DNA of 64,000 bases from Rhodococcus koreensis. GTDB taxonomy: Bacteria > Actinomycetota > Actinomycetes > Mycobacteriales > Mycobacteriaceae. A program made the position numbers and the translations under genes. Positions 34,501-41,286 of the stretch are shown here, one piece after another; within the stretch, counting starts at the first letter, position 1, and each line of letters starts with the position of its first letter. The stretch spans positions 8,823,501 to 8,887,500 of the forward strand of contig NZ_FNSV01000005.1 of assembly GCF_900105905.1 (NCBI RefSeq), written 5' to 3'. Under the pieces are notes generated by a model, which was given only the letters and a program-made list of their open reading frames with translations, made no database searches and had not been told where the DNA came from.

Positions 34501-34673
34501 TCGAGGCCTACGACGTCGCTTCGGCGACCTGGTCGGCGTTGCCGCCCATGCCCACCGGAGCTCACGGGATGTCCGTCGCGACGGTCGGGCACACCGTCTA
34601 CGCGATCGGCGGTGCACTCCGGCCCACGCATGCCGAGTCCACCGCGACTGCGCAGGCACTCGATTTCTGGTGA
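31593..34673 (+). CDS. membrane Ser/Thr protein kinase with two extracellular Kelch propellers
   Basis: A 1,026-residue receptor-like kinase. Residues 30-290 form a Hanks kinase with all catalytic elements: GRGGFG loop, Lys59 in VAIK, HRD at 151-153, DFG at 171-173 and APE. A Pro-rich linker with a WPPTGPSP repeat follows, then one helix (about 398-418, ILTVLALVVALVLAGGG). Outside are two six-bladed Kelch arrays (about 445-735 and 745-1026), each with six GG-doublet blades and very alike to each other. The start at 31593 (MAVFDPD) has GAGG upstream. The kinase would sense a surface ligand through the propellers. No close phosphatase gene is present. Confidence 0.92.
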   Translation: MAVFDPDATQAASIRAVGHGIVAELDAAGFAGAEEVGRGGFGVVYRCLQRSLGRIVAIKVLTSDLDSENRERFLREGYAMGGLSGHPNIVNILQVGVTETGRPYIVMHYHPRDSLAVQIRREGPLPWPEAISIGVKLAGALETAHRTGTLHRDIKPANILLTDYGEPQLTDFGIAHIAGGYETATGGFTGSLAFTAPEVLNGESPTARSDVYGLGATIFSLIAGRAAFERKTGEELVAQFVRISTLTVPDLRAQGIPDGVCAVIERAMASNPFARPASAEEFGHELQAAQRHIGLRSDAMALAPLEPAQPAESHPSAADAGGYRQIRFEDSDGQRPVFAPTEQIQPESHPSGPFWPPTGPSPWPPTGPSPWPPTGPSPWPPPGVPGSSRQARTRRRRILTVLALVVALVLAGGGYLVFREATGPGAAGPTAQQAGEPPAVDPTAAWRPVADARVARQQTATTVADGTMWVFGGLDDNGVSARQEGYDPAIDTWKAGPDLPVPLNHAMAVTYNDEPVLIGGWQAKGQNLTAVASARVMAMRDGRWVDLPPLNVPRAAGAAAVVGDKIVVAGGQADGGLVATTEVFDGTKWTTVPNIPTPREHLAGVSDGKYFYAIGGRDLASDQNTAAVERFDPAAGTWATLPGMPTPRGGLGAAFIDGRIVAVGGEEPTRVLSTVEAYDVIAGTWSQLPALRTPRHGMAVGAVGNTVYAVGGGIKPTHAESTAVSEALQIAPRKTQWAPAWRPLRDAPIARQQTATAVADGTIWVVGGLDNVGSTPKVEGNDPAIDTWKAGPDLPVPLNHAMAVEYGGELVVLGGWVPEGPNLTGTTSDRVLALRDGNWVDLPPLNVPRAAGAAAVVGNEIVVAGGQAEGELVASTEVFDGTKWTTVEDIPTSREHLAGVSDGKYFYAIGGRDLASDQNTAAVERFDPVAGTWATLPGMPTPRGGLGAAFIDGRIVAVGGEQPTRVLSTVEAYDVASATWSALPPMPTGAHGMSVATVGHTVYAIGGALRPTHAESTATAQALDFW
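32655..32740 (+). repeat. 24-bp tandem repeat in the kinase linker
   Basis: Three full units and a partial of a 24-bp repeat (TGGCCRCCGACGGGTCCGTC...), encoding WPPTGPSP, lie just before the membrane helix. Units differ at a single base, so copy number may vary between strains. Confidence 0.85.
32926..34670 (+). repeat. internal duplication encoding the two Kelch propellers
   Basis: Bases about 32926-33790 and 33811-34670 are diverged tandem copies of roughly 865 bp. Long stretches are nearly identical, for example the blades giving GKYFYAIGGRDLASDQ and GGLGAAFIDGRIVAVGG, while the first blades differ more. This suggests duplication of a whole propeller followed by patchy divergence or gene conversion. 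Confidence 0.85.
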
Positions 34674-34807
34674 CAGCGACGGGTTGTCGTCCGGCAATTG
34701 CGCACTCTGAATGTCTTCTGTCCGTGTCGTTGTGCGCAGTAGAGGGGGGCTAGACTTGTGGTCGGGAGGACGAATATTCACACGAGATACGGGCCGGGAG
34801 GTTCGTG

Positions 34808-35197
34808 ATGAAGGTGACGGCGACGGCCACCCGTCGCGGCGGATCGTGGGTGGTGGAGGTTCCGGGAGTCGAAGGCGTGCTCACCCAGGCTCGGCGGCTC
34901 GATCAGGTGTCCGCCATCGTGGCGGAGGCCGTCCATCTGGTCCGGGGTGTTCGGGCCGAGGACGTCGAGGTGGAACTCGACTACGAAATCGGAGATTCCG
35001 CGGCGCTCATGGAGGCCCGCGCCGCCCACTGGCAGGTCGAGTCTGCCGCCCACGCGCAGGAATGCGCAGCGCGGGCTTCGCGGGCCGCGGTGGCGCATCT
35101 GCGCCGATCGGGTCTCTCGGTGCGTGACATCGGTGTCATCCTCGACCTGAGCCCGCAACGAGTCTCTCAACTCGACCGTGCCGGCATTCATGCCTGA
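34808..35197 (+). CDS. HicB-like protein with C-terminal HTH
   Basis: A 129-residue protein. The N-terminal half is a HicB-like partial RNase H fold (SWVVEVPGVEGVLTQARRLDQVSAIVAEAVHLV), and the C-terminal half has a helix-turn-helix (LRRSGLSVRDIGVILDLSPQRVSQLDRAG). GGGAGG precedes the ATG at 34808. No HicA toxin gene is adjacent, so it is either an orphan antitoxin-like regulator or a stand-alone transcription factor. Confidence 0.75.
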   Translation: MKVTATATRRGGSWVVEVPGVEGVLTQARRLDQVSAIVAEAVHLVRGVRAEDVEVELDYEIGDSAALMEARAAHWQVESAAHAQECAARASRAAVAHLRRSGLSVRDIGVILDLSPQRVSQLDRAGIHA

Positions 35198-35253
35198 TGG
35201 CGGTACGTGCGAAAACTGCACCGATCAATCGCGGATGCCGCAGCAGAGCCGGT

Positions 35254-35298
35254 GATCCGGCAACTTCCGATCCGGCAACTTCCGATCCGGCGACACTC
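35254..35298 (+). repeat. 15-bp tandem repeat
   Basis: GATCCGGCAACTTCC occurs twice in tandem, followed by a diverged third unit (GATCCGGCGACACTC), between the HicB-like gene and a secreted-protein gene. Confidence 0.7.
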
Positions 35299-35367
35299 GT
35301 GCGGCCCCTAGGATGCAGGGGGGAGCCCTTCGCGCTGAACGGCTCGGGGCAAGGAGGGGGAATTCAG

Positions 35368-35862
35368 ATGCGTGGAGCAGGAAAGCTTCTCGCCGGAGTC
35401 GGCATTGCAACGGTGATCGCAGCGGCCGGGCAGGGCATTGCTGTCGCAGCGCCCGAGGATACGACGGAACGTGTGACGACCCTGCAGGTCCCACCGATCG
35501 GGATGAGCCCGGTTCTCGCCGCCTACTTCACCGTCGACGCAGTCACGGGTCGGGTACCCGGAGTCGTGCGGTTTCGCACCGTGAGCGAGTGTTACGTCCT
35601 GAATCCCATCAGTGCGGACACGTGCATACCCGGACCGGGTAACGCCATGCGGGCGAATGCTGTGCGGGTGCACTGGCTGAACGTGAACACCGGGGCGACC
35701 GGCGCGGCCACGATCCCCATCGGAACCGCCGGGTCGACCGATTCGCCTCGCCCCGAGATCGACGTGGCCACCGGCAGCGGGCGAATCGTCGTCGGCACGA
35801 TGGCCCCGGCCGAGTATCCACAGGCGTTGCTTCCGGGCTTCGGCACCTTCGACGTGCCCTGA
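35368..35862 (+). CDS. secreted protein of unknown function
   Basis: A 164-residue exported protein starting MRGAGKLLAG; AAGGAGGGGG lies upstream of this ATG. The signal peptide ends GIAVAAPED. The mature part reads as a beta-rich domain (TTLQVPPIGMSPVLAAYFTVD, VRVHWLNVNTGATGAATIPIG, SGRIVVGTMAPA) with a short Cys loop (SECYVLNPISADTC). It may be a small Ig- or lipocalin-like surface protein; I do not recognise a family. It lies 133 bp before the pseudokinase gene. Confidence 0.75.
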   Translation: MRGAGKLLAGVGIATVIAAAGQGIAVAAPEDTTERVTTLQVPPIGMSPVLAAYFTVDAVTGRVPGVVRFRTVSECYVLNPISADTCIPGPGNAMRANAVRVHWLNVNTGATGAATIPIGTAGSTDSPRPEIDVATGSGRIVVGTMAPAEYPQALLPGFGTFDVP

Positions 35863-35994
35863 TCGTCTCCACCGCGAACCGCCGGGCGCCACCGCCTAGA
35901 ATCTCGGTGGAGGCGGGCGCGCCTCTCCGATGTGTCGCCCGTCCCCGGTGCACAGTCCCGCAGACGCGGCAATTTCGATCGGCGGAGAGTGGCA

Positions 35995-37257
35995 ATGCAA
36001 AGTGGAGCGTTATTCGGCAGATACCGGCTGGACCGGTCGCTGTCGGTGGACGAGAACGGCGAGGTGTGGGCGGCATTCGACACCGTCACCGCTCGGCACG
36101 TCGCGGTGCGGGCGTTGCCTCGGGACGCGAGCGAGGACGACGAATATTGTGATCGGTTCGTCCGTGAAGCAGGCATCGCGGCGCACATCCGGAACCCGCA
36201 CGTGGTTGCGATCCACGACTTCGGGCAGATCGGAAACCGGCTCTACCTCGCGACTCCGCTCATCGGCGGAACGAACCTGCGGACAATCCTTCAGTCGGGC
36301 GGACCGATGGAGGCATCTCGCGCGGTCGGAGTCGTCCAGCAATTGGCCGCGGCGCTGGAGGCCGTGCACGCCGCGGGGCTGGTCGAGCGGGGAGTGGCGT
36401 CGGCGAACGTCGTCGTGCTGGACGGGGGACTGGTTCAGCTCACGGACGTCGGGCTCCCCACGGCTCCCGGCGCCGTGGCGGGAGTCCCCGGTCTGAGCAC
36501 CGTCTTGTACGAGTGCCTGACCGGCGGGCAGTTCGCGTCGAACGGCCGGGAGTTGCCGTCGTCGAAGTTCTCGACGCTTCCCGTCGGCATGCAGGCTGTG
36601 ATCGCACGCGGAACGGCAGCCGATCCCGCGCGGCGCTATCGGTCGCCGAGCGACCTGGCCGCGGCCGCCGCTCGCGCCGCGGCGACAGGTCCGCAGCCTG
36701 CCGCCGATCCCACTCCCGCGATCCCTCCGAACGACCGCAACCGCCGCCTCCTGCTCGCAGGGCTTGCGCTCGCCGCGATCATTGCCGTCGCGATCGTCGG
36801 GGGTGTGATCATCGGGTCGCAATCGGCATCACCCGACGTCGTGGTGCCCGTGCCAGCGTCCAGCGCGGCCGGGCCGACACCCGCCCCATCACCGACCGCC
36901 AGGGCGAACCCGACGGCGGCCGAGCAGGTGCCACCGGCCGCGGAGGCTCCGGTTCAGGACGAGGTCCCGCCGGCAGCAACTCCGGCGCCGCAATCACCGC
37001 AGGTGCTGCCGGCACCCGTGCCCGCACCGGCACCCGCGCCCGCGCCCGCACCCCAGGTGCTGCCCTGCTACCCCGGCTACGAGCACACACCGCCTCCGGA
37101 CGGACCGTGTCTCCCGCCCGGCTCGCCACCGGTACCGGCACCCGTGCCCGCACCAGCACCCGTGCCCGCACCAGCGCCACCTCAGGTGCTGCCGTGCTAT
37201 CCGGGCTACGAGCACACGCCGCCTCCGGACGGGCCGTGCTGGGCGCCCGGTGGGTGA
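35995..37257 (+). CDS. membrane pseudokinase with extracellular Cys-Pro repeats
   Basis: A 420-residue protein. Residues 8-230 have the kinase fold but lack its chemistry: the glycine loop is degenerate, the ATP Lys is Arg39 (VAVR), HRD is replaced by VERG at 130-133 and DFG by DVG at 151-153. One helix (about 252-274) is followed by a Pro/Ala-rich stalk with two copies of QVLPCYPGYEHTPPPDGPC. It should be a ligand-binding or scaffold pseudokinase. The ATG at 35995 has GGAGAG upstream. It lies 1.3 kb behind the Kelch kinase, a possible partner. Confidence 0.88.
   Translation: MQSGALFGRYRLDRSLSVDENGEVWAAFDTVTARHVAVRALPRDASEDDEYCDRFVREAGIAAHIRNPHVVAIHDFGQIGNRLYLATPLIGGTNLRTILQSGGPMEASRAVGVVQQLAAALEAVHAAGLVERGVASANVVVLDGGLVQLTDVGLPTAPGAVAGVPGLSTVLYECLTGGQFASNGRELPSSKFSTLPVGMQAVIARGTAADPARRYRSPSDLAAAAARAAATGPQPAADPTPAIPPNDRNRRLLLAGLALAAIIAVAIVGGVIIGSQSASPDVVVPVPASSAAGPTPAPSPTARANPTAAEQVPPAAEAPVQDEVPPAATPAPQSPQVLPAPVPAPAPAPAPAPQVLPCYPGYEHTPPPDGPCLPPGSPPVPAPVPAPAPVPAPAPPQVLPCYPGYEHTPPPDGPCWAPGG
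37055..37240 (+). repeat. two-copy Cys/Pro motif repeat in the pseudokinase tail
   Basis: Two DNA segments near 37056-37111 and 37184-37240 encode QVLPCYPGYEHTPPPDGPC, separated by PAP-rich DNA. Each copy holds two cysteines, so disulfide-bonded modules are likely. Confidence 0.8.
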
Positions 37258-37299
37258 GTCGCACCGGCGACGATTGGTATCGGCGACCAGATGAGGTGA

Positions 37300-38241
37300 T
37301 CACCGACCGGCGTCCGCGGCGATCCAGGATTCGCAGACCCCTGTGACAGCGGCAGCGATGGCTTCTCCGTACAGCGTCCGCGCGGGTCGGGACTGTTCGA
37401 TCTGAATTCCGCCCGCAGCGTCGACGGTGAGGCGGTTGACCAGGTTGGACGCGGAACTACCGCTGTAGCGTTCGCCGGGATCGGCTACGCGAACACGGAC
37501 TCCGGTTCCGTCGAGTGCCTTCGCGACTGCGTTGAGGACATCCGATTTGAGGCGTGCGGGTGCACGGCCCCCGATGAGGACGTCGTGTCCTCGGTAGCCG
37601 TGGAACGACACCGCCCACTGGAATCGTCGTGCACCCAGGGAGCGTAGAAGCGGGAAGCTGCGCACACTGAGATCGCCCGACGAAATGTGCCATGCCCGGT
37701 ATGCGTTGCCTGCCGGTCGCCACCCTTTGCACGTCCACAGCGTCGAATCGCGCGATCCGAGCGACGCGTAAACCTGCTCGGCCTGCCGATCCGTGCGGCT
37801 TTCGATGGCGCCGCCGTGCGGTGCGAGGACCACGAGGCGGTGGTGGTGCCCGTCGTCGTCGAGTCGCTCGACGAATTCACCCTCGACTTCGGCCTCTGCC
37901 TCGGAGATGGTGGGATCGATACACCGGAGGTCGAGGACCACCGCGTGTCCGGGCTCGGCGCCGATCCGACGGCATCCACCATCAGTTACCTGAACGGCGT
38001 CGATCCCGTGTGCATCTGCCTCCGGTATCAGTGTGAACAGTGCGGTCGTTCCCTGGTGACTCACCCGTGTCTGCTGACGGGGCTCGGCTCCGATCCGGGC
38101 CAGCAGGCGCGGGTGAATCCCGACATGCTCGGCGACGTTTGCGCTGGTGGAGCGACTCCGGCGGACTTCGAGGCGAACGGTGACCTTACTGTCGCCATTC
38201 CGCCGCATCGAAATCTGCTGTAACGGATGCTCTTCGAACAC
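37300..38241 (-). CDS. poly-gamma-glutamate hydrolase family protein
   Basis: A 313-residue protein with a C-terminal PF05908-like domain (about residues 130-310): RLVVLAPHGGAIESRTDRQAEQVYASLG, WTCKGWRPAGNAYRAWHISS, WAVSFHGYRGHDVLIGG and the final IAAAVTGVCESW. The His/Glu set fits a zinc-dependent gamma-polyglutamate hydrolase. The first 130 residues are family-specific or unrelated. The GTG at 38241 is preceded by AGGAG with almost no spacing, so the true start could be ATG 38208. It converges on the pseudokinase gene. Confidence 0.75.
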   Translation of the reverse strand: MFEEHPLQQISMRRNGDSKVTVRLEVRRSRSTSANVAEHVGIHPRLLARIGAEPRQQTRVSHQGTTALFTLIPEADAHGIDAVQVTDGGCRRIGAEPGHAVVLDLRCIDPTISEAEAEVEGEFVERLDDDGHHHRLVVLAPHGGAIESRTDRQAEQVYASLGSRDSTLWTCKGWRPAGNAYRAWHISSGDLSVRSFPLLRSLGARRFQWAVSFHGYRGHDVLIGGRAPARLKSDVLNAVAKALDGTGVRVRVADPGERYSGSSASNLVNRLTVDAAGGIQIEQSRPARTLYGEAIAAAVTGVCESWIAADAGR

Positions 38242-38314
38242 CTCCTCAGGTTAGACGCGATACTGTCCCCTCGGGCCCTTGTCGGCAGTTATCATGCGGC
38301 GAAGACTCGGATCC

Positions 38315-38680
38315 ATGACTAATAAAGCAGTGGTCAGTCTCACCACCGGTCTCGAGGACGCCGAGAAGGTGACGGTTGCGTTTCTGGTCGCGGTCGGCGC
38401 GGCAGAACAACAGCGCCAGACGCTGATGTTTCTCACGAAGGAAGCGGTACGGCTCGCGCTCGACGGCACGATCCAGGGCGTCGCCTGCGAGGGTTGCCCG
38501 CCGCTTCCTGATCTGGCTGCACGATTCGAGAGCGCGGGCGGCACGTACATGGTGTGTCCGATCTGCTTCGAGGCCAAGCACCTCGACAAGGACGCGCTGG
38601 TATCCAATGCCGAACTCGCCGGGACGGTTCCGATGTGGAAGTTGATCGGTGACGAGGGGGCGGTCACGTTCAGTTACTGA
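38315..38680 (+). CDS. DsrE-like family protein
   Basis: A 121-residue small alpha/beta protein. NKAVVSLTTGLEDAEKVTVAFLVAVGAAE, TLMFLTKEAVRLAL and MVCPICFEAKHLDKDALVSNAEL resemble the DsrE/DsrF/TusD fold; the CPICF cysteines sit where the active Cys of such sulfur carriers lies. The start at 38315 (MTNKAVV) is preferred; ATG 38294 is an alternative. It lies 96 bp before the nucleoside hydrolase gene. Sulfur-relay function is inferred only from fold. Confidence 0.75.
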   Translation: MTNKAVVSLTTGLEDAEKVTVAFLVAVGAAEQQRQTLMFLTKEAVRLALDGTIQGVACEGCPPLPDLAARFESAGGTYMVCPICFEAKHLDKDALVSNAELAGTVPMWKLIGDEGAVTFSY

Positions 38681-38775
38681 AACGGCACGGGTGCGAGCGC
38701 TGCTGACTCGGTTAGACTGCGCACGAGTGCATTCGAGTCCGATTGGATGGCGGATCGCGGGGACAGGACGGGGCA

Positions 38776-39741
38776 GTGGTCGTTCGCTACGTACTCGTCG
38801 ACACCGACACCGGCGTCGACGATGCCCTTGCCCTGCTTACCATTGCGCACGACCCCTGCGCCGAGATCGTCGGTGTAGGAAGCGTGTTCGGCAACTGCAC
38901 CGAAACACAGGCTGCGTCGAATGCCCTCACCGTCCTGTCTGTTGTCGGCCTTCGCGACGTTCCGGTGTGTATCGGACTGCCGCGTCCCGGGCCACCGCCC
39001 GCAACTCCGTCCGCACACGGTGTCGACGGACTCGGCGACCGCGGCCATCGGCCACCGCCGGGCATCGGTCCGGCGTCCGGTTCCGCCGTCGAGCAACTTT
39101 TCCGCGCCGCGGAAGACCGGCCCGGATCGGTGGACCTGCTCTGCCTGGGACCGCTTGCGAACATCGCCGCCGCCGTCACACGCGACCCACAGATCCTGAC
39201 GCGGTTCCGGTCCGTCACCATCATGGGCGGAATGGGATCCGCCTCGCGGAGAAGTGCCGAGGCCGCATTGCAACCACAGTTCCTCGGCAAAGGCGACACG
39301 AACACCAACCACGATCCGGCCGCGACCGCGACCGTCGCGGCGGCGCCGGGGCCGATCACGTGGGTGGGAACGAATGTCACCGGCCGACTTCGACTGACCT
39401 GGGCCGACCTGGTCGCTCGCTCCGCATCGGGGAAGGTCGCGGCCTTCGTCCGCGACATCACCGAGGACTACCACCGGTACTGCACCAGCACCTACCGCGC
39501 AGAGCACCCGATCTACACCTCACACGATTCCGTCGCAGCCGCCGTGATGCTCGACCCGACGGTCGTGCTGTCCGCCACCGACGCCCAACCCCGGGTGCAC
39601 CGGGTGGATGGGCGGTCGAGTGTCTGGGGCGTCACTCCGGCGCGGGGGCCGGTGCACCGTTTCGTGACCGACGTCGATTACCGCTTGATCAGAGACCGGA
39701 TCGCCGCCACGCTCGACGCAGACATTTCCCGAAGCGACTGA
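38776..39741 (+). CDS. inosine/uridine-preferring nucleoside hydrolase
   Basis: A 321-residue Ca-dependent ribonucleoside hydrolase that releases base and ribose. The signature VDTDTGVDDALALL is at the N-terminus; VGVGSVFGNCTETQAASNAL, LLCLGPLANIAAAV, MGGMGSASR and HDSVAAAVMLDP follow in the family order. GTG 38776 places the DTDxGxDDA motif at residue 8. Interesting neighbours are distant uracil-catabolism genes at 59.6 kb. It converges on a small ORF and DUF3105 gene. Confidence 0.92.
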   Translation: MVVRYVLVDTDTGVDDALALLTIAHDPCAEIVGVGSVFGNCTETQAASNALTVLSVVGLRDVPVCIGLPRPGPPPATPSAHGVDGLGDRGHRPPPGIGPASGSAVEQLFRAAEDRPGSVDLLCLGPLANIAAAVTRDPQILTRFRSVTIMGGMGSASRRSAEAALQPQFLGKGDTNTNHDPAATATVAAAPGPITWVGTNVTGRLRLTWADLVARSASGKVAAFVRDITEDYHRYCTSTYRAEHPIYTSHDSVAAAVMLDPTVVLSATDAQPRVHRVDGRSSVWGVTPARGPVHRFVTDVDYRLIRDRIAATLDADISRSD

Positions 39742-39771
39742 CGGTGCGCGCGCCGTGGCGGACACCGCCGC

Positions 39772-39864
39772 TCATACGGTGGCATCGAGCAGATGCAGTT
39801 CATCCGCAACGATCAGATCGACCTCGTCACTGGTCAGACCGGACAACAGATGTGCCGACAACAT
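39772..39864 (-). CDS. candidate 30-residue ORF with strong ribosome site
   Basis: An ATG with GAGGAGGTG eight bases upstream opens a 30-codon frame (MLSAHLLSGLTSDEVDLIV..., ending LLDATV). The ribosome site is among the strongest in the window. The product would be an acidic amphipathic helix pair. It lies 95 bp behind the DUF3105 start side's stop, on the same strand. I recognise no family. Confidence 0.4.
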   Translation of the reverse strand: MLSAHLLSGLTSDEVDLIVADELHLLDATV

Positions 39865-39959
39865 CGCTCTCACCTCCTCATTGTGCTTCTACCAATGAGT
39901 CGAATGAGCAAGCGCGATATCGACACCGTCGCCGAAATTCTCGGCAGGAATTTCCGGCG

Positions 39960-40682
39960 CTAGTTGCCGTCCACCGGAACTGCATCCGTGCCCGGTGCGG
40001 AGGGATCGAACGGCGGCGGATCGGCGGGGTCGAATCCGCCGCGCACCGTCGAGCAGGTCGCTCCGGGCTCCGGGTACGTGTTCGGGTTCTGTCGCAGAGC
40101 TGTGAGGAAGTCGGCGATCCGCTGGTCGTGGACGTCGTCGAGTCGGAGTTGGTGACCCCACGACTGCAGCGACACTGCCGAACCGAGACCCGGGTACGGC
40201 GACATCAGGGTGTACGGTTCGCCCTCGACGTACGCCGCCAGTGCGGTGATGTCGTCGGCGCTCAGACGATCCGGGTCGTAGGTCACCCACACGGCCCCGT
40301 GCTCGAGGGAATGCACGGCGTTCTCGGTGCGGATCGCATCGGGATAGACAATTCCGGTGCAGCTAGCCCAGTACTGATCGTGTGCACCACCGAACGGCGG
40401 ACTCTGGTCGTAGGCCACCCGTTGCGGTGCCTGCACATGATCGGCGGGCCCATAGTCGACCGTGACGATCCCCTTGATTGCCAGTGACGGGTCGGGATTG
40501 TCCGCGCTGGGTGCGAAGTCGTGGGCTTCGCCGGCGTCGTCGGATCCGGCGGTCAGCACGTACGCACCGACGGCGACAACCCCCACCACCGCCACCGTGG
40601 CGGCCACCAGCCAGGGCAGTCGCCGCCGCGGGCCGCCCGGCTTCGGGTGGGATTGCGGGCTCTCGCTGCGGTCGTTCGTCAT
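39960..40682 (-). CDS. DUF3105 membrane-anchored protein
   Basis: A 240-residue protein with an N-terminal positive stretch, one helix (LPWLVAATVAVVGVVAVGAYVL) and an exported DUF3105 domain with YGPADHVQAPQRVAYDQSPPFGGAHD, SCTGIVYPDAIRTENAVHSLEHGAVWVTYDP and the tail NPNTYPEPGATC. The conserved His/Cys pattern suggests metal binding, but no function is established. DNA coding its N-terminal region recurs, degraded, at 45561-45640. Confidence 0.88.
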   Translation of the reverse strand: MTNDRSESPQSHPKPGGPRRRLPWLVAATVAVVGVVAVGAYVLTAGSDDAGEAHDFAPSADNPDPSLAIKGIVTVDYGPADHVQAPQRVAYDQSPPFGGAHDQYWASCTGIVYPDAIRTENAVHSLEHGAVWVTYDPDRLSADDITALAAYVEGEPYTLMSPYPGLGSAVSLQSWGHQLRLDDVHDQRIADFLTALRQNPNTYPEPGATCSTVRGGFDPADPPPFDPSAPGTDAVPVDGN

Positions 40683-40756
40683 TGCCGATCCTTCGTCTCA
40701 CCGGGCGCCCAGACCGCGCGTCCCATCTGCGAAGGATGGTAGTGGACGGGTGCGGT

Positions 40757-41160
40757 GGGTCCGGGTCGCACGGCGGTGCGGGTGATCTACCGCCGCGCCA
40801 TTGCTGCGATGCGGAGATCGCGGGTGCGCGCCTGGTGCGCGATCATCAGGATTCGCGCCTTCTCGGCATCGCCGGCCTGCACCGCGGTCAGGATCTCGCG
40901 GTGTTCCGATTCGATCTGCTGCAGATTGGACGAGGCCTCTGATTGTGTGCCGCGCTCCGAAGCGCGCGCGAATTCGTAGTCGAAGATGCGCAGCATGTCC
41001 CGGCCGTTCTGGGCCAGGAACCGGATGCCCTCGCTGGTGGCGAACGTGTAGACGATCACCAGCGGGACCACGGCGAGGTGCGGAAGGGCACGCAGCATCT
41101 GCAGGGTGTGGTCCACCAATCCCTACGACCGGACCCGTTCTCGCTATCCTGCTGTACGCC
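40757..41160 (-). pseudogene. mosaic of ABC permease and GntR gene fragments
   Basis: The minus strand encodes an artificial chimera: HTLQMLRALPHLAVVPL and TSEGIRFLAQNGRDMLR come from the permease gene at 46507, and ASSNLQQIESEHREILTAVQ onward from the GntR gene at 45661. Bases 40757-40938 are almost identical to 45632-45812; 40938-40965 match 45876-45903 after a gap; 40990-41045 and 41060-41118 match two separate permease segments in inverted order; 41123-41157 match a third in direct order. No function is expected. It is a scar of several rearrangements. Confidence 0.85.
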
Positions 41161-41286
41161 ACGAAAGGCCGGAGCGGGGTATCGGCGGAACTCGGCACAG
41201 CCCCGCCCACCACGGGCTCGGGATGCCGCTCTTCTTGCTCGGGTATTCACGACAGCGCTGTCATGCTTCTTCGCGCACGGTCAATG

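Noticed and set aside
34808..35197. Complete HicAB toxin-antitoxin pair
   Set aside because: No HicA-like double-stranded-RNA-binding toxin ORF lies on either side.
36960..37250. CRISPR-like array from repeated CCxGCACCxG units
   Set aside because: The repeats are in-frame PAP-rich coding sequence of the pseudokinase stalk, with no regular spacers.
39895..39963. 22-codon plus-strand frame (MSRMSKRDIDTVAEILGRNF...)
   Set aside because: No ribosome site and its end coincides with the stop of the convergent DUF3105 gene; probably chance.
40787..41119. Chimeric 110-residue protein as a functional gene
   Set aside because: Its parts derive from two different genes on opposite strands elsewhere in the window; no function is expected.
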